Origin: Pseudomonadota bacterium | GTDB taxonomy: Bacteria > Pseudomonadota > Alphaproteobacteria > Rhizobiales > Rhizobiaceae | DNA length: 64,000 nt | NCBI GenBank assembly: GCA_023451735.1 | Contig: JAEXYH010000053.1 | Coordinates: 1-64,000 of the forward strand | Direction: 5' to 3' | In this document: positions 8,608 to 17,762 of the stretch, piece by piece | How positions within the stretch are numbered: position 1 is the first letter of the stretch | How the letters are laid out: the number at the start of each line of letters is the position of its first letter | Translations under genes and position numbers: made by a program | The notes under the pieces: model-generated | Database searches by the model: none | What the model was told of the DNA's origin: nothing | What the model saw: only the letters and a program-made list of their open reading frames with translations

Positions 8608-9495
8608 ATGGCCGGCCCGCGCGCCAACTGGAAGGGGCATATCAAGTTCGGCGAGGTCAATTGTCCGGTCGCGCTCTACACCGCAGCTTCCTCATCCGAG
8701 CGGATCAGCTTCAACATTCTCAACCGCAAGACGGGAAACCGCATTCGACGGGAGTTCGTTGACAGCGATACGGGCGACGTTGTCGAACACCACGAACAGG
8801 TCAAGGGTTATGAGACCGGCAATGGCCGATATGTCGTGCTGGAACCGGAAGAGATAGCCTCAGCCGTGCCCGACAGCGACAAGACTCTCGCGATCGATGC
8901 CTTCATCCCCTGCGACGAGATCGATGACGTCTATTTCGACAAGCCCTACTATCTGGCTCCCCAGGAGACGGGAGAAGAGGCTTACGCTCTCCTGAGAGAC
9001 GGGATGAAAGAAGGCGGGGTCGCGGCGATTGCCAGAACTGTCCTGTTTCGCCGATTGCGCACGGTGCTGATCCGGCCGCATGGCGAGGGACTGATCGGAA
9101 CCACCCTGAATTTCGACTACGAGGTGCGCTCGGCCGAAGACGCTTTCGACGACATGGCCGAAATCAAGATCGACACGGAAATGCTCGAGCTCGCCTCGCA
9201 CATCATCGGCACCAAGAAGGGCCGATACGATGCCTCCAAGTTCGATGACCGTTATGAGGAAGCGCTGGCGGAACTCGTGAAGGCGAAGATCGAAGGCAAA
9301 CCGTTCAAGAAGATCGCAACGCCCACAGCATCGAAGCCGAGCGACCTTCTCCAGGCCCTGAGAGACAGTGCAGGTACGGGAAAGAAACCGGCAGAAAAGC
9401 GTAAATCCGCGAACTCCAATACATCGCGAAAGAAGGCCTCCAAAAGCGGCAAGCCGGCATCCGCAACATCGTCGTCACGCCGCAAGGCAGGGTGA
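8608..9495 (+). CDS. ku: Ku protein, non-homologous end joining (first of a tandem pair)
   Basis: 295 residues; bacterial Ku core (about 10-235) with the conserved opening WKGHIKFGEVNCPVALYTA, a VKGYE motif and YFDKPYYLAP. Ku rings bind double-strand DNA ends and recruit LigD. The C-terminal 55 residues are an extended lysine/serine-rich tail, common in bacterial Ku proteins and thought to aid DNA binding and LigD contact. It is followed after 16 bp by a second, clearly diverged ku gene. Rhizobia carry several ku paralogs, so a numbered symbol is not given. Confidence 0.93.
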   Translation: MAGPRANWKGHIKFGEVNCPVALYTAASSSERISFNILNRKTGNRIRREFVDSDTGDVVEHHEQVKGYETGNGRYVVLEPEEIASAVPDSDKTLAIDAFIPCDEIDDVYFDKPYYLAPQETGEEAYALLRDGMKEGGVAAIARTVLFRRLRTVLIRPHGEGLIGTTLNFDYEVRSAEDAFDDMAEIKIDTEMLELASHIIGTKKGRYDASKFDDRYEEALAELVKAKIEGKPFKKIATPTASKPSDLLQALRDSAGTGKKPAEKRKSANSNTSRKKASKSGKPASATSSSRRKAG

Positions 9496-9511
9496 ACGGG
9501 AGTTCAAGCGC

Positions 9512-10327
9512 ATGCCACTGCGTCCCTATTGGAAAGGCTATCTCAAGCTCTCGCTCGTCACCTGTGCAGTCGAGATGACGCCGGCCACCTCCGACAGCGA
9601 GAAGATCAAGTTTCATACGCTCAACCGCGAGACCGGCAACCGGGTGTTGAGCCAGTATGTGGACTCGATCACCGGCAAGCCTGTTCGCGAACAGGACGAG
9701 GTGAAGGGCTACCAGCGCGGCGAAGACGATTATGTCATGCTGGAAGACGACGACCTCGAGCATGTGGCGCTGGAAAGCACCAAGACGATCGACATCTCCA
9801 CCTTCACTCCCCGCGATGAGATCGACTGGATATGGCTCGACAAGCCCTATTACCTGACGCCGAACGACAAGGTCGGCGAAGAGGCATTTGCCGTCATCCG
9901 AGCCGCGATGGAAAAGCAGAAAATGGTCGGTATTTCCCGGCTGGTTCTGGGACGCCGCGAGCGCGCAGTGATGCTTGAGCCACGTGGCAAGGGCATCGTG
10001 TTATGGACGCTCAGATATGGCGACGAGGTGCGTGAGGCAACCGACTATTTCGACGGTCTGGATAAGGCGGCTCCGGAAACTGAAGCGCTGCCGTTGATCC
10101 GCAAGCTGATCAAGAAGCAGACCCGTCACTGGGATGCCAGGATGGTTTCCGATCCGGTCCAGGAGAATCTTCTCGACATCATCAAGTCGAAAAAGAAGCA
10201 CCGCAAAGCGCCTGCAGCCAGAAAGGCGGAACCGGAGAAGAGCGAAAAACCAAGCAACGTCATCGACATAATGGACGCACTTCGCAGATCGGTGGATGCG
10301 GACAGCCGCCGATCGAAAAAGACTTAA
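9512..10327 (+). CDS. ku: Ku protein, second paralog
   Basis: 271 residues from the ATG at 9512, which follows ACGGGAG; a longer frame from 9368 overlaps the first ku gene and lacks family similarity, so it was rejected. The Ku core (WKGYLKLSLVTCAVEMTPA, VKGYQRG, WLDKPYYLTP) is diverged from its neighbour. The C-terminus has the conserved NVIDIMDALRRS segment seen at the end of many bacterial Ku proteins. Adjacent Ku pairs in Ensifer meliloti (Ku3/Ku4) act as a heterodimer, a likely model here. It ends 11 bp from the convergent ligD. Confidence 0.93.
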   Translation: MPLRPYWKGYLKLSLVTCAVEMTPATSDSEKIKFHTLNRETGNRVLSQYVDSITGKPVREQDEVKGYQRGEDDYVMLEDDDLEHVALESTKTIDISTFTPRDEIDWIWLDKPYYLTPNDKVGEEAFAVIRAAMEKQKMVGISRLVLGRRERAVMLEPRGKGIVLWTLRYGDEVREATDYFDGLDKAAPETEALPLIRKLIKKQTRHWDARMVSDPVQENLLDIIKSKKKHRKAPAARKAEPEKSEKPSNVIDIMDALRRSVDADSRRSKKT

Positions 10328-10338
10328 GAGCCCGAAGC

Positions 10339-12963
10339 TTACTTTATCTTGTTCAAGCGCCTTATAGCTTCGATCAGCGAGCGCTCGGACTGGCAATAGT
10401 CCCTCCAGGCGTCGCTTTTCCCAATGAGTTCCAGCACGGTCGCGATCGTGAAGCGTTTGGGATCGAGGTCCGACTTCACCTGACTCCATGTGAGTGGCAT
10501 CGAGACGGTTGCCCCCGGCCGCGCTCGTGGCGATAACGGTGCGACTGCAGTCGCCATGCGGTCATTGCGCAAATAATCGAGGAAAATCCGCCCCTTCCGA
10601 AGTTTTTTTGACATCTTGGTGAGGTAGCGGTCAGGCTGGTCATCAGCCATATTTTCGCAAAGGTGACGGGCGAAATCCTTGGCATCATCCCAACTCGGGG
10701 ACTTGGTATCTTTAAGCGGCGTCACGACATGCAATCCTTTGCCGCCTGTCGTCTTGCAAAAGCTCACGAGACCAAGAGCGTCCAGGCGGTCGCGCAGTTC
10801 GCGGGCCGTTTCTACCACGGTGGAAAAGGCCACCTCCGGGCCTGGATCAAGGTCGAAGACCAGGCGGCCTGGCACGTCAGGATCACCGGGCTGGCAGTTC
10901 CACGGATGGAGTTCAAGGGCCGCTACCTGCGCCAGCGCCGCCAGCCCCTCGATGCGGTCGAGCTGAAGATAGGGCTTCTTGTCACCGGTTACCTTGACGA
11001 GCTCCAAGAGGTTGGATGTTCCGGACATGGCGTGACGCTGGAAGAACTGCTCTCTGCCTATGCCGTCAGGCGCCCGGATCACGGAGCAGGGCCTGCCACG
11101 CACATGGCCGATCAGCCATTCGCCGACCGCCTCGTAGTAGTGAGCCAGATCCTGTTTGGTAACAGGATGGTTTTCGTCGGGCCACAGCGCCTTGTCAGGG
11201 TTTGAAATCAGAACGCCCATCACCTCGGCCTTTGCGCTCTTGCCGCCGGATGCCGGCTTGGACTTCCGCTCGGGCTCTGCTTTCGGCGTGGCCTGATCGA
11301 CAGAAGCAGGTTTTTCAGTTGTGATTTCATCGGCAGGCTTGTCTTCCCGCAGGCCCTTGAACGCAGCCTGGCGGACCTGCCCGTCGGCAGTCCAGCCAGC
11401 AAATTCGATTTCCGCGACATGGTCCGGCTTCACCCAGTGGATGTCATCCGTTTTTTTCGGTGCGCCGATGCCCGTGAAAGGAGAACGCGCGCGATGCAGC
11501 GGCTTCAAGGTGTCGAGCAGCATCTTCGATCTCCCGCCGCCAAAACCCGTCCCGACACGGCCGACATAGACGAAATGTTTTCCGCGATGGACACCGACCA
11601 GAAGTGATCGGAATTGACTGCCATTTGTCGCGTAACCGCCGATCACCACCTCATGCCCTGCCCTGCACTTGGACTTCACCCAGCTATCACTTCTCCCGGA
11701 TTGGTATGGCGCATCGACTCTCTTCGACACGATCCCCTCCAACGAGAGCCGGCAGGCGGAGCGGAGCACGGCGTCACCGCCGGTCTCGAAATGGTCGACA
11801 TAACGGATGCGCGGTTCAGGCTTTGCTTCAGCGAGAAGCGCGGCAAGGCGGGATTTACGCTGATCAAGCGGTAGCTCGCACAGATCTTGGCCGTTGGCGA
11901 ACAGCAGATCGAAAGCAAAGTAGACCAGATTTTCGGTCTTGCCTTCCGACAGCGCCGCCTGAAGTGCCGCAAAATCGGGTGCTCCGCTGTCGTCCAGAGC
12001 ACAGACTTCACCATCGATGATGGCATCGGGCAGATCGGCGGCATCCGTCGCGATCTGCTTAAAACGGCCTGTCCAATCCAATCCTTTGCGGGTCCTGAGT
12101 TCGATCATGCCATTCTCGATGCGCATCTGGATGCGATAGCCATCGAACTTGATTTCATGCAGCCAACCGGATGCCGATGGCGGTCGTTCCTGCGATTTGC
12201 AGAGTTGGGGTGGAATGAACCCGGGCATCGTTGTTGCAGCCGAGCTGCCCCCATCTTTGGCTTTGCCACGCTTCCGGTTTTGCCGCCCTTCCGCAGCAAG
12301 CCCTTCGCTGCTGTCCCACACGGCATCGGCCCCGACGACCGCTTCACTCAGCATGAAGGGCTTCGGCTTACGCCCTTTGCCGGCCTCTATCGTCGCCATG
12401 TCGCGGCCAGATGCGACCGACGTTTTTTCTCGGTTGAGGATGGCGCCGCCATTCCTGTTCACGGCATTGTCGTCGCGGTGCTTGATCAATAACCAGTTGG
12501 TCCGCTTGCCGCCGTCTCGGTCCCTTTTCATCCGCACAAGAACGAAGCTACCCTGCAGGCGATGGCCATGGAGGGTGAATTTAAGATCGCCCTTCTTGAT
12601 CGCTTCCTCGGCGGATAGGTCGCCTTCCGGCTCCCAATATCCGCGATCCCAGAGCATTACGTTGCCGCCGCCATATTCACCCTCCGGTATCGTGCCTTCG
12701 AAGTCGCCATAGTCCAAGGGATGGTCTTCCACCTCGACAGCCAGCCGCTTGTCTGCCGGATCAAGTGACGGTCCGCGCGTAACCGCCCAGGATTTGAAGA
12801 CGCCATCGAGTTCAAGGCGCAAGTCGTAATGCAACCGCGTCGCATCGTGTTTCTGAATGACGAAGCGGAGCCGGTTGGATGGCTTTATCTCGACATCGCC
12901 GCTCGGCTCCCGGGTTTTCTTGAAATCGCGCTTGCTCTTGTATGTCGAAAGATTGCGGGACAT
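10339..12963 (-). CDS. ligD: Multidomain ATP-dependent DNA ligase LigD
   Basis: 874 residues with the three LigD activities in the order phosphoesterase, ligase, polymerase. The 3'-phosphoesterase (about 30-190) shows His39, His45, Asp47, Arg49 and His81. The ligase has nucleophile Lys272 in EIKFDGYR and an OB-fold to about 540. A Lys/Pro/Ser-rich linker follows (about 541-580). The primase-polymerase (about 585-874) has the metal pair Asp704/Asp706 (FDLDPGPE), TTGGKGLHV and Asp796. All catalytic residues are intact. LigD trims, fills and seals ends held by Ku, and the two ku genes are immediately convergent. It follows a small unknown gene by 6 bp. Confidence 0.95.
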   Translation of the reverse strand: MSRNLSTYKSKRDFKKTREPSGDVEIKPSNRLRFVIQKHDATRLHYDLRLELDGVFKSWAVTRGPSLDPADKRLAVEVEDHPLDYGDFEGTIPEGEYGGGNVMLWDRGYWEPEGDLSAEEAIKKGDLKFTLHGHRLQGSFVLVRMKRDRDGGKRTNWLLIKHRDDNAVNRNGGAILNREKTSVASGRDMATIEAGKGRKPKPFMLSEAVVGADAVWDSSEGLAAEGRQNRKRGKAKDGGSSAATTMPGFIPPQLCKSQERPPSASGWLHEIKFDGYRIQMRIENGMIELRTRKGLDWTGRFKQIATDAADLPDAIIDGEVCALDDSGAPDFAALQAALSEGKTENLVYFAFDLLFANGQDLCELPLDQRKSRLAALLAEAKPEPRIRYVDHFETGGDAVLRSACRLSLEGIVSKRVDAPYQSGRSDSWVKSKCRAGHEVVIGGYATNGSQFRSLLVGVHRGKHFVYVGRVGTGFGGGRSKMLLDTLKPLHRARSPFTGIGAPKKTDDIHWVKPDHVAEIEFAGWTADGQVRQAAFKGLREDKPADEITTEKPASVDQATPKAEPERKSKPASGGKSAKAEVMGVLISNPDKALWPDENHPVTKQDLAHYYEAVGEWLIGHVRGRPCSVIRAPDGIGREQFFQRHAMSGTSNLLELVKVTGDKKPYLQLDRIEGLAALAQVAALELHPWNCQPGDPDVPGRLVFDLDPGPEVAFSTVVETARELRDRLDALGLVSFCKTTGGKGLHVVTPLKDTKSPSWDDAKDFARHLCENMADDQPDRYLTKMSKKLRKGRIFLDYLRNDRMATAVAPLSPRARPGATVSMPLTWSQVKSDLDPKRFTIATVLELIGKSDAWRDYCQSERSLIEAIRRLNKIK

Positions 12964-12969
12964 GGGCGG

Positions 12970-13257
12970 TTACCGTCCTACGCCGATTGTATCGGCCGAC
13001 TGCTTCCTGGATCTCGTCAGGAAAGTATCCACGAGTGCATGCACAGTCGCCTCCTGTCCGAAGTCGTCGATCATCGGCACCGGATCGGACGCGATCGCCT
13101 CCAGCACTTCCGCTGTGGCTCCCGATCGGGCAGCGTCGAGAATTGCCTCCCGGGTTTCCCGCTCGGACTTTAGCTTCAGATAAAGCGCATGAATGATCGC
13201 ATCCCTGACATGGGAATCATTGCGAATTCGGGCAACTTTGTTCGCTGGCGCGGTCAT
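12970..13257 (-). CDS. Small hypothetical protein leading the ligD transcript
   Basis: 95 residues from the ATG at 13257; a 108-residue version from a TTG at 13296 is possible. Neither has a good ribosome site. The protein is soluble, helical and charged (IRNDSHVRDAIIHALYLKLKSERETREAILDAA), with no motif I recognise. It ends 6 bp before ligD, so the two are probably co-transcribed, and a link to end joining or genome maintenance is only inference. Codon use resembles its neighbours, which supports a real gene. Confidence 0.6.
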   Translation of the reverse strand: MTAPANKVARIRNDSHVRDAIIHALYLKLKSERETREAILDAARSGATAEVLEAIASDPVPMIDDFGQEATVHALVDTFLTRSRKQSADTIGVGR

Positions 13258-13505
13258 GGGTGGAAAAGGCGCTGGGTGCCCCTTGGTTCCGCCCAATCAA
13301 AAAAATGCGGCTGTGCTCAAGCTTGAGATGATCGCCTGCGTGCGCCGCGCAACAGACTTCAGAACATCTGGGACAAAACCTTCGAATTCGATCCATTCAG
13401 CCACAGGCGCGGCCGCATCAGGGTTGGAAAGCGGCGCCTGGAGACTAAGTGAACCGGGAACCTCAGTAAGAACGACGCCGAGTTTCTTTTCAAAGGAGTA
13501 TCCCG

Positions 13506-15233
13506 ATGAAGTCCAAGGTTGCCGACGTAATGACTGAGATCCTGCATTCTGCAGGCGTGAAACGGATCTATGGCGTCGTCGGCGACAGCCTGAACGGCCT
13601 GACGGAATCCTTGCGCAAACGCGGCGATATCGAGTGGGTGCACACACGGCATGAGGAGACTGCAGCCTTTGCGGCCGGCGCGGAGGCACATATCACCGGC
13701 GAGCTGGCGGTCTGTGCGGGAAGCTGCGGCCCCGGTAACCTGCATCTCATCAACGGACTGTTCGACTGCCACCGATCGGGTGTCCCGGTTCTGGCGATCG
13801 CGGCCCAGATACCGTCCGAGGAAATCGGCCGAGGCTATTTTCAGGAAACCCATCCGGATCAACTCTTCCGGGAATGCAGCCATTATTGCGAGCTTGTCAG
13901 CAAGCCGGAACAGCTGCCCGGCGTTCTGGAATCCGCCATCAGGGCTGCCGTTGGCAAGCGTGGCGTCGCGGTCATCGTCATACCCGGTGACGTTGCGCTC
14001 ACCGATTTCTCCGCCAAAATTTCTTCCCCCGCAGCCCTCAAGCTTTCCAAACCGAGCATTGTTCCGGCGGACGATCAGATCGACAGCCTGACAGCGCTGC
14101 TCGGAGAAGGCTCGAAAATCACCCTTTTATGTGGTCGTGGTTGCGAGGGTGCGCATGATGAGGTCGTTGCCTTCGCATCACGCCTCAAGGCGCCAATCGT
14201 TCATGCGCTCGGCGGCAAGGAGCATGTGGAGTTTGAAAACCCTTACGATGTAGGCATGACGGGCCTGATCGGGTTCTCCTCGGGCTATAAGGCGATGCTC
14301 GAATGCGACACGTTGGTCATGCTTGGGACTGACTTCCCATACCGACAGTTTTATCCGACGGACGCAAAGGTCGTGCAGATCGATATCCGACCCGAAAATC
14401 TTGGCCGAAGAACGTCTCTCGACCTTGCGATTGTCGGCGACGTCAAGTCGACGCTTCGCGCAATCCTGCCCAGGCTTGAGGAGCGATCCGACGTCAAGCA
14501 CCTTGAACGCTGCCTGGCAGCGTACGAGAAGGCGCGCGAAGGGCTGGACGACCTCGCAACAGGCAAGCCCGGAGGAACAATCCATCCCCAGCATATTACA
14601 CGCCTGCTCAGTGAACAGGCGGCCGAGGACGCGATCTTTACCTTCGACGTCGGCACCCCAACGGTCTGGGCCGCACGCTATCTCAAGATGAATGGGAAGC
14701 GCCGGCTGATCGGATCGCTGGTACATGGTTCCATGGCAAACGCCCTGCCCCAGGCAATCGGTGCGCAGGCTGCAGATCGAAATCGGCAAGTCATCAGCAT
14801 GTCCGGAGATGGCGGCTTCACCATGCTGATGGGGGATTTTCTGACGCTGAAACAGGAAAATCTTCCGGTCAAGGTGATCGTCTTCAACAACTCGTCCCTT
14901 GGTTTCGTCGCCATGGAAATGAAGGCCGCAGGTTATCTTGAGACCGGGACGGATCTCGAAAATCCCGATTTCGCGGCCGTTGCTCGTGCTGCGGGCATCC
15001 ATGCGGTGCGTGTGGAAGATCCGGCGGAGCTTGAACGTGGGATAGAAGCGGTTCTCCGCCATCCGGGGCCGGCGCTGCTGGATGTCGTTACAAACCCGCA
15101 GGAGCTTTCCATTCCACCCAAGATCAAGGCTGCGCAGGTGATGGGCATGAGCCTCTGGGCCGCCAAGACGGTGATGAGCGGCCGCGGAGACGAATTGATC
15201 GATGTGACGAAGTCAAATTTCTTCTCTCGCTGA
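13506..15233 (+). CDS. poxB: Pyruvate dehydrogenase (quinone), PoxB type
   Basis: 575 residues, the length of E. coli PoxB. It is a thiamine-diphosphate enzyme of the acetolactate synthase fold. The catalytic Glu lies in RHEETAAFAAGA near residue 50, and the ThDP/Mg motif is GDGGFTMLMGDFLTLKQENLPVKVIVFNN. The C-terminus (SGRGDELIDVTKSNFFSR) resembles the membrane-binding tail of PoxB, which argues for a quinone-linked pyruvate oxidase giving acetate and CO2 rather than acetolactate synthase. The ATG follows AAAGGAG. It stands alone, convergent with the phosphatase gene. Confidence 0.8.
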   Translation: MKSKVADVMTEILHSAGVKRIYGVVGDSLNGLTESLRKRGDIEWVHTRHEETAAFAAGAEAHITGELAVCAGSCGPGNLHLINGLFDCHRSGVPVLAIAAQIPSEEIGRGYFQETHPDQLFRECSHYCELVSKPEQLPGVLESAIRAAVGKRGVAVIVIPGDVALTDFSAKISSPAALKLSKPSIVPADDQIDSLTALLGEGSKITLLCGRGCEGAHDEVVAFASRLKAPIVHALGGKEHVEFENPYDVGMTGLIGFSSGYKAMLECDTLVMLGTDFPYRQFYPTDAKVVQIDIRPENLGRRTSLDLAIVGDVKSTLRAILPRLEERSDVKHLERCLAAYEKAREGLDDLATGKPGGTIHPQHITRLLSEQAAEDAIFTFDVGTPTVWAARYLKMNGKRRLIGSLVHGSMANALPQAIGAQAADRNRQVISMSGDGGFTMLMGDFLTLKQENLPVKVIVFNNSSLGFVAMEMKAAGYLETGTDLENPDFAAVARAAGIHAVRVEDPAELERGIEAVLRHPGPALLDVVTNPQELSIPPKIKAAQVMGMSLWAAKTVMSGRGDELIDVTKSNFFSR

Positions 15234-15293
15234 CCGGGGGGAGCGGATCGGGCAGCACCGGATTGAGAACTTCAGGCGCGTGAGGGCGAAGAA

Positions 15294-16103
15294 CTAGCCC
15301 ACGTTCTTGACCGGAACCTCGCGCAGGCATTCGATCAGGTAGGCGTGGGTTGCCGCATTGGCGACGATCAGCGTGCCGGTCTTTTCATAGACTTCCGGCC
15401 CGCGACCCCACCAGTCAGTGACGATGCCTCCTGCCTCCTGAACGAGCAGGATGCCGGCTGCGGTATCGACGAAGCCCGTCTCCTCGTAATAGCCGGTGAG
15501 CCTGCCACAGGCGACATAGGCGCAGGAATTGGCCGCACTTCCCAGAACACGAACTGCCCCGATCGGCGCACGGATCTCATCGAGACGCCGGTAGGCTCCG
15601 GGATGCAGCGACAGATTGGGCGTGGGCAGGCCGGTGCCGATGCACATCAGTGCAATGTCTTCACTCGCGCTGACCTTCAGGCGCGTGCCGTTTAGATAGG
15701 CCCCTTCGCCCTTGATCGCGGTGAACATCTCGTCGGAGACCGGATTATAGACCAGACCGCAAATCGTCTCATTGCCGCGACGCAATGAAATCGTAATCGT
15801 GTAGTGCTGGCCGTAGATGAAATTGGTGGTTCCATCGATGGGATCGACCAGCCAGCGGTGATCGTCATCCGAACCGTCGACGGGCGCGAACTCCTCGCCG
15901 GTGAGGCCCCAGGGATAACGCGAGAGCAGGCGCTCGCGGATGAGTGTTTCGGATTCCCTGTCGGCATCGGAGACGAAATCACCCGGCCCCTTGATGCCGA
16001 TCTCGATATCGCGGAAACGCTTGAAATGGTCGAGCGTCAAGGCTCCGGCCTCACGGGCGGTGGCGACCATGTGATCGAGAATAATGCTGTAATCGATTGT
16101 CAT
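15294..16103 (-). CDS. Inositol monophosphatase family protein
   Basis: 269 residues. The metal-binding motifs of the Li-sensitive phosphatase family are in order: GEE (about 69-71), DPIDGTTNF (about 87-95) and a C-terminal FVDTAAGILLVQEAGG that replaces the usual W-D-x-A-A-G. It hydrolyses a phosphate monoester such as inositol phosphate or a sugar phosphate; SuhB or CysQ roles are less likely because of its partner. It overlaps the upstream glycerophosphodiesterase-like gene by 4 bp, so the two form a translationally coupled pair. Confidence 0.85.
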   Translation of the reverse strand: MTIDYSIILDHMVATAREAGALTLDHFKRFRDIEIGIKGPGDFVSDADRESETLIRERLLSRYPWGLTGEEFAPVDGSDDDHRWLVDPIDGTTNFIYGQHYTITISLRRGNETICGLVYNPVSDEMFTAIKGEGAYLNGTRLKVSASEDIALMCIGTGLPTPNLSLHPGAYRRLDEIRAPIGAVRVLGSAANSCAYVACGRLTGYYEETGFVDTAAGILLVQEAGGIVTDWWGRGPEVYEKTGTLIVANAATHAYLIECLREVPVKNVG

Positions 16104-16936
16104 GGACGGATGGCCTCGGATAACCCTTCCGGGTCGTCAGTGGTGATCTGATCGACCTTGAGCCGCAAGAGGCGCTCGATCTGGACGATGGTCTGAGGGG
16201 TTATCCGGTTGATTGTCCAGGCATCGACGCGGCGACCTGCAGCGTGGATCGGGGCAACGATGTTGATTCCCGCATCCTCGGCGGCGAGGACGATGTCATA
16301 GGCGAGATAGATCATCTTGGCATCGGGCGCAGTTACAAGCGCCTGCTCGATGAAACCACGGTAGTCACCGGTTGCCTGCAGCCGGGCAAGGCTCTCGCCG
16401 TAACACGGATCGTAACCGGTCGCGATACCGGGGACGGCCTTGGCCAGCATGGCGATGGCATCAAAATCGCCGCCGGAGAGGATCAGCGATCCGGCAATCG
16501 GTGCAACACTTGCCCCGAAACCGGCGACAACTTGCGGAGTGAGTGCCTGCAAATCTTCCTTGAAATCAAGCTGAAGCAGCGCATCCGGATGAACATTTCC
16601 GCACGAGAGAAGAGCGCCAAGGTCTTCGAGAAGCATCACCCTGTCAGAAACCGGCTGTCCTTCGTTGTCACGCAGGTGAAGCTGCCGCAGGGCAGCGGCA
16701 CCGGCTTCGCGCACCTTTCCGTAACCCGTTGTTTCACGATCGAGATCCAGATCGTGCAGCACCGCAAAGCCACCATCCGCATGAATGACGAGATCGACTT
16801 CGACGCTTGCTCCGAGACGCATCGCTTCAACGATGCGGTCTCCGGTAAACACCGGATCGGACAGGCGGCGCCGGCCGCGATGCCATTTGAGCCACGTGCG
16901 GTGGCCATTACGCTCGATATGAATGGGAGCGGTCAC
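16100..16936 (-). CDS. Glycerophosphodiester phosphodiesterase family protein
   Basis: 278 residues with the GDPD TIM-barrel opening: WHRGRR (the HRG catalytic region), then GASVEVDLVIHADGGFAVLHDLDLDRETTGYG, which supplies the E-x-D and H-D metal and catalytic residues. The C-terminal VDAWTINR is the family's W-T-V-N-like motif. No signal peptide, so probably cytosolic. Coupling to a monoesterase suggests sequential hydrolysis of a phosphodiester (for example a glycerophospho-compound) and its monoester product. It follows the thi genes on the same strand by 199 bp, a stretch with no recognisable signal. Confidence 0.8.
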   Translation of the reverse strand: MTAPIHIERNGHRTWLKWHRGRRRLSDPVFTGDRIVEAMRLGASVEVDLVIHADGGFAVLHDLDLDRETTGYGKVREAGAAALRQLHLRDNEGQPVSDRVMLLEDLGALLSCGNVHPDALLQLDFKEDLQALTPQVVAGFGASVAPIAGSLILSGGDFDAIAMLAKAVPGIATGYDPCYGESLARLQATGDYRGFIEQALVTAPDAKMIYLAYDIVLAAEDAGINIVAPIHAAGRRVDAWTINRITPQTIVQIERLLRLKVDQITTDDPEGLSEAIRP

Positions 16937-17135
16937 GATGAACTCCGGTCGATCTGCTGATCATTGCTAGGATGCCGCCCCGATCTCACATCGATCGGGC
17001 CGAGCTGACCAACCATTGCACAGCCATGCATGATGAACCGGTCGGCGCCGTTTCTATTGTTCTCCCTTAAAGCTTTCATGACAGAATTTGAAACCAACAC
17101 CGACTTCAGTGGGCAGCATGGCCGCGCAACCGGCG

Positions 17136-17762
17136 TCAAGGCACCGCCGCGAGCCCGTGTCGCCATTGCGCCGTGGCGCCCAACCATTGCCGGGTACGCT
17201 CTTTCGGATTTTCGTGGAGCGTTATATCAGTGACGACGGCAGCGCATGCCGCCCCCTGCTCCAGAACCAGCGGTGCACGCTGAGCGGTGATGCCGCCGAT
17301 GGCGACCAGCGGGAGGGAACCGATCCGCCGTTTCCAGTCACCGACACGCTCGACACCCTGAGGCTGCCATTTCATCTTTTTCAGGATCGTCGGCCAGACG
17401 GGGCCGAGCGCTATGTAATCCGGCTCCACCGCGAGCGCCGTTTCCAGTTCGGAAACATCATGGGTGGAAACGCCGAGTTTCATACCCGCTCTACGAATGG
17501 CATCAAGATCTGCAGCCGCGAGATCCTCCTGCCCAAGATGGATGAAGTCGCATCCCTCATCAATCGCGAGCTGCCAATAGTCATTGACGATGAGCTGGCA
17601 GCCATAGGTTTGGCACACGGATTTCGACCGACGGATTTCCTGCCGCAACACACTGTCGGGCTTGTCCTTGACACGCAGTTGCACAAGCTTGACCCCGAGC
17701 GGCACCAGCCGCTCGATCCAGTCGGCGCTATCGACGATGAGGTAAAAGGGATCGAGCTTCAT
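17136..17762 (-). CDS. thiE: Thiamine phosphate synthase
   Basis: 208 residues from the ATG at 17762, which overlaps the thiG stop as ATGA. A longer open frame to 18098 only runs antisense to nothing useful and into thiG, so it was rejected. Family motifs: VKLVQLRVKDK, IVNDYWQLAIDEGCDFIHLGQEDL, SELETALAVEPDYIALGPVWPT and VAIGGIT. ThiE joins hydroxymethylpyrimidine diphosphate to thiazole phosphate to make thiamine phosphate. It is the last gene of thiCOSGE. Confidence 0.9.
   Translation of the reverse strand: MKLDPFYLIVDSADWIERLVPLGVKLVQLRVKDKPDSVLRQEIRRSKSVCQTYGCQLIVNDYWQLAIDEGCDFIHLGQEDLAAADLDAIRRAGMKLGVSTHDVSELETALAVEPDYIALGPVWPTILKKMKWQPQGVERVGDWKRRIGSLPLVAIGGITAQRAPLVLEQGAACAAVVTDITLHENPKERTRQWLGATAQWRHGLAAVP

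Noticed and set aside
9368..9511. Extension of the second Ku protein
   Set aside because: Arg-rich translation of another frame of the first ku gene, without Ku similarity.
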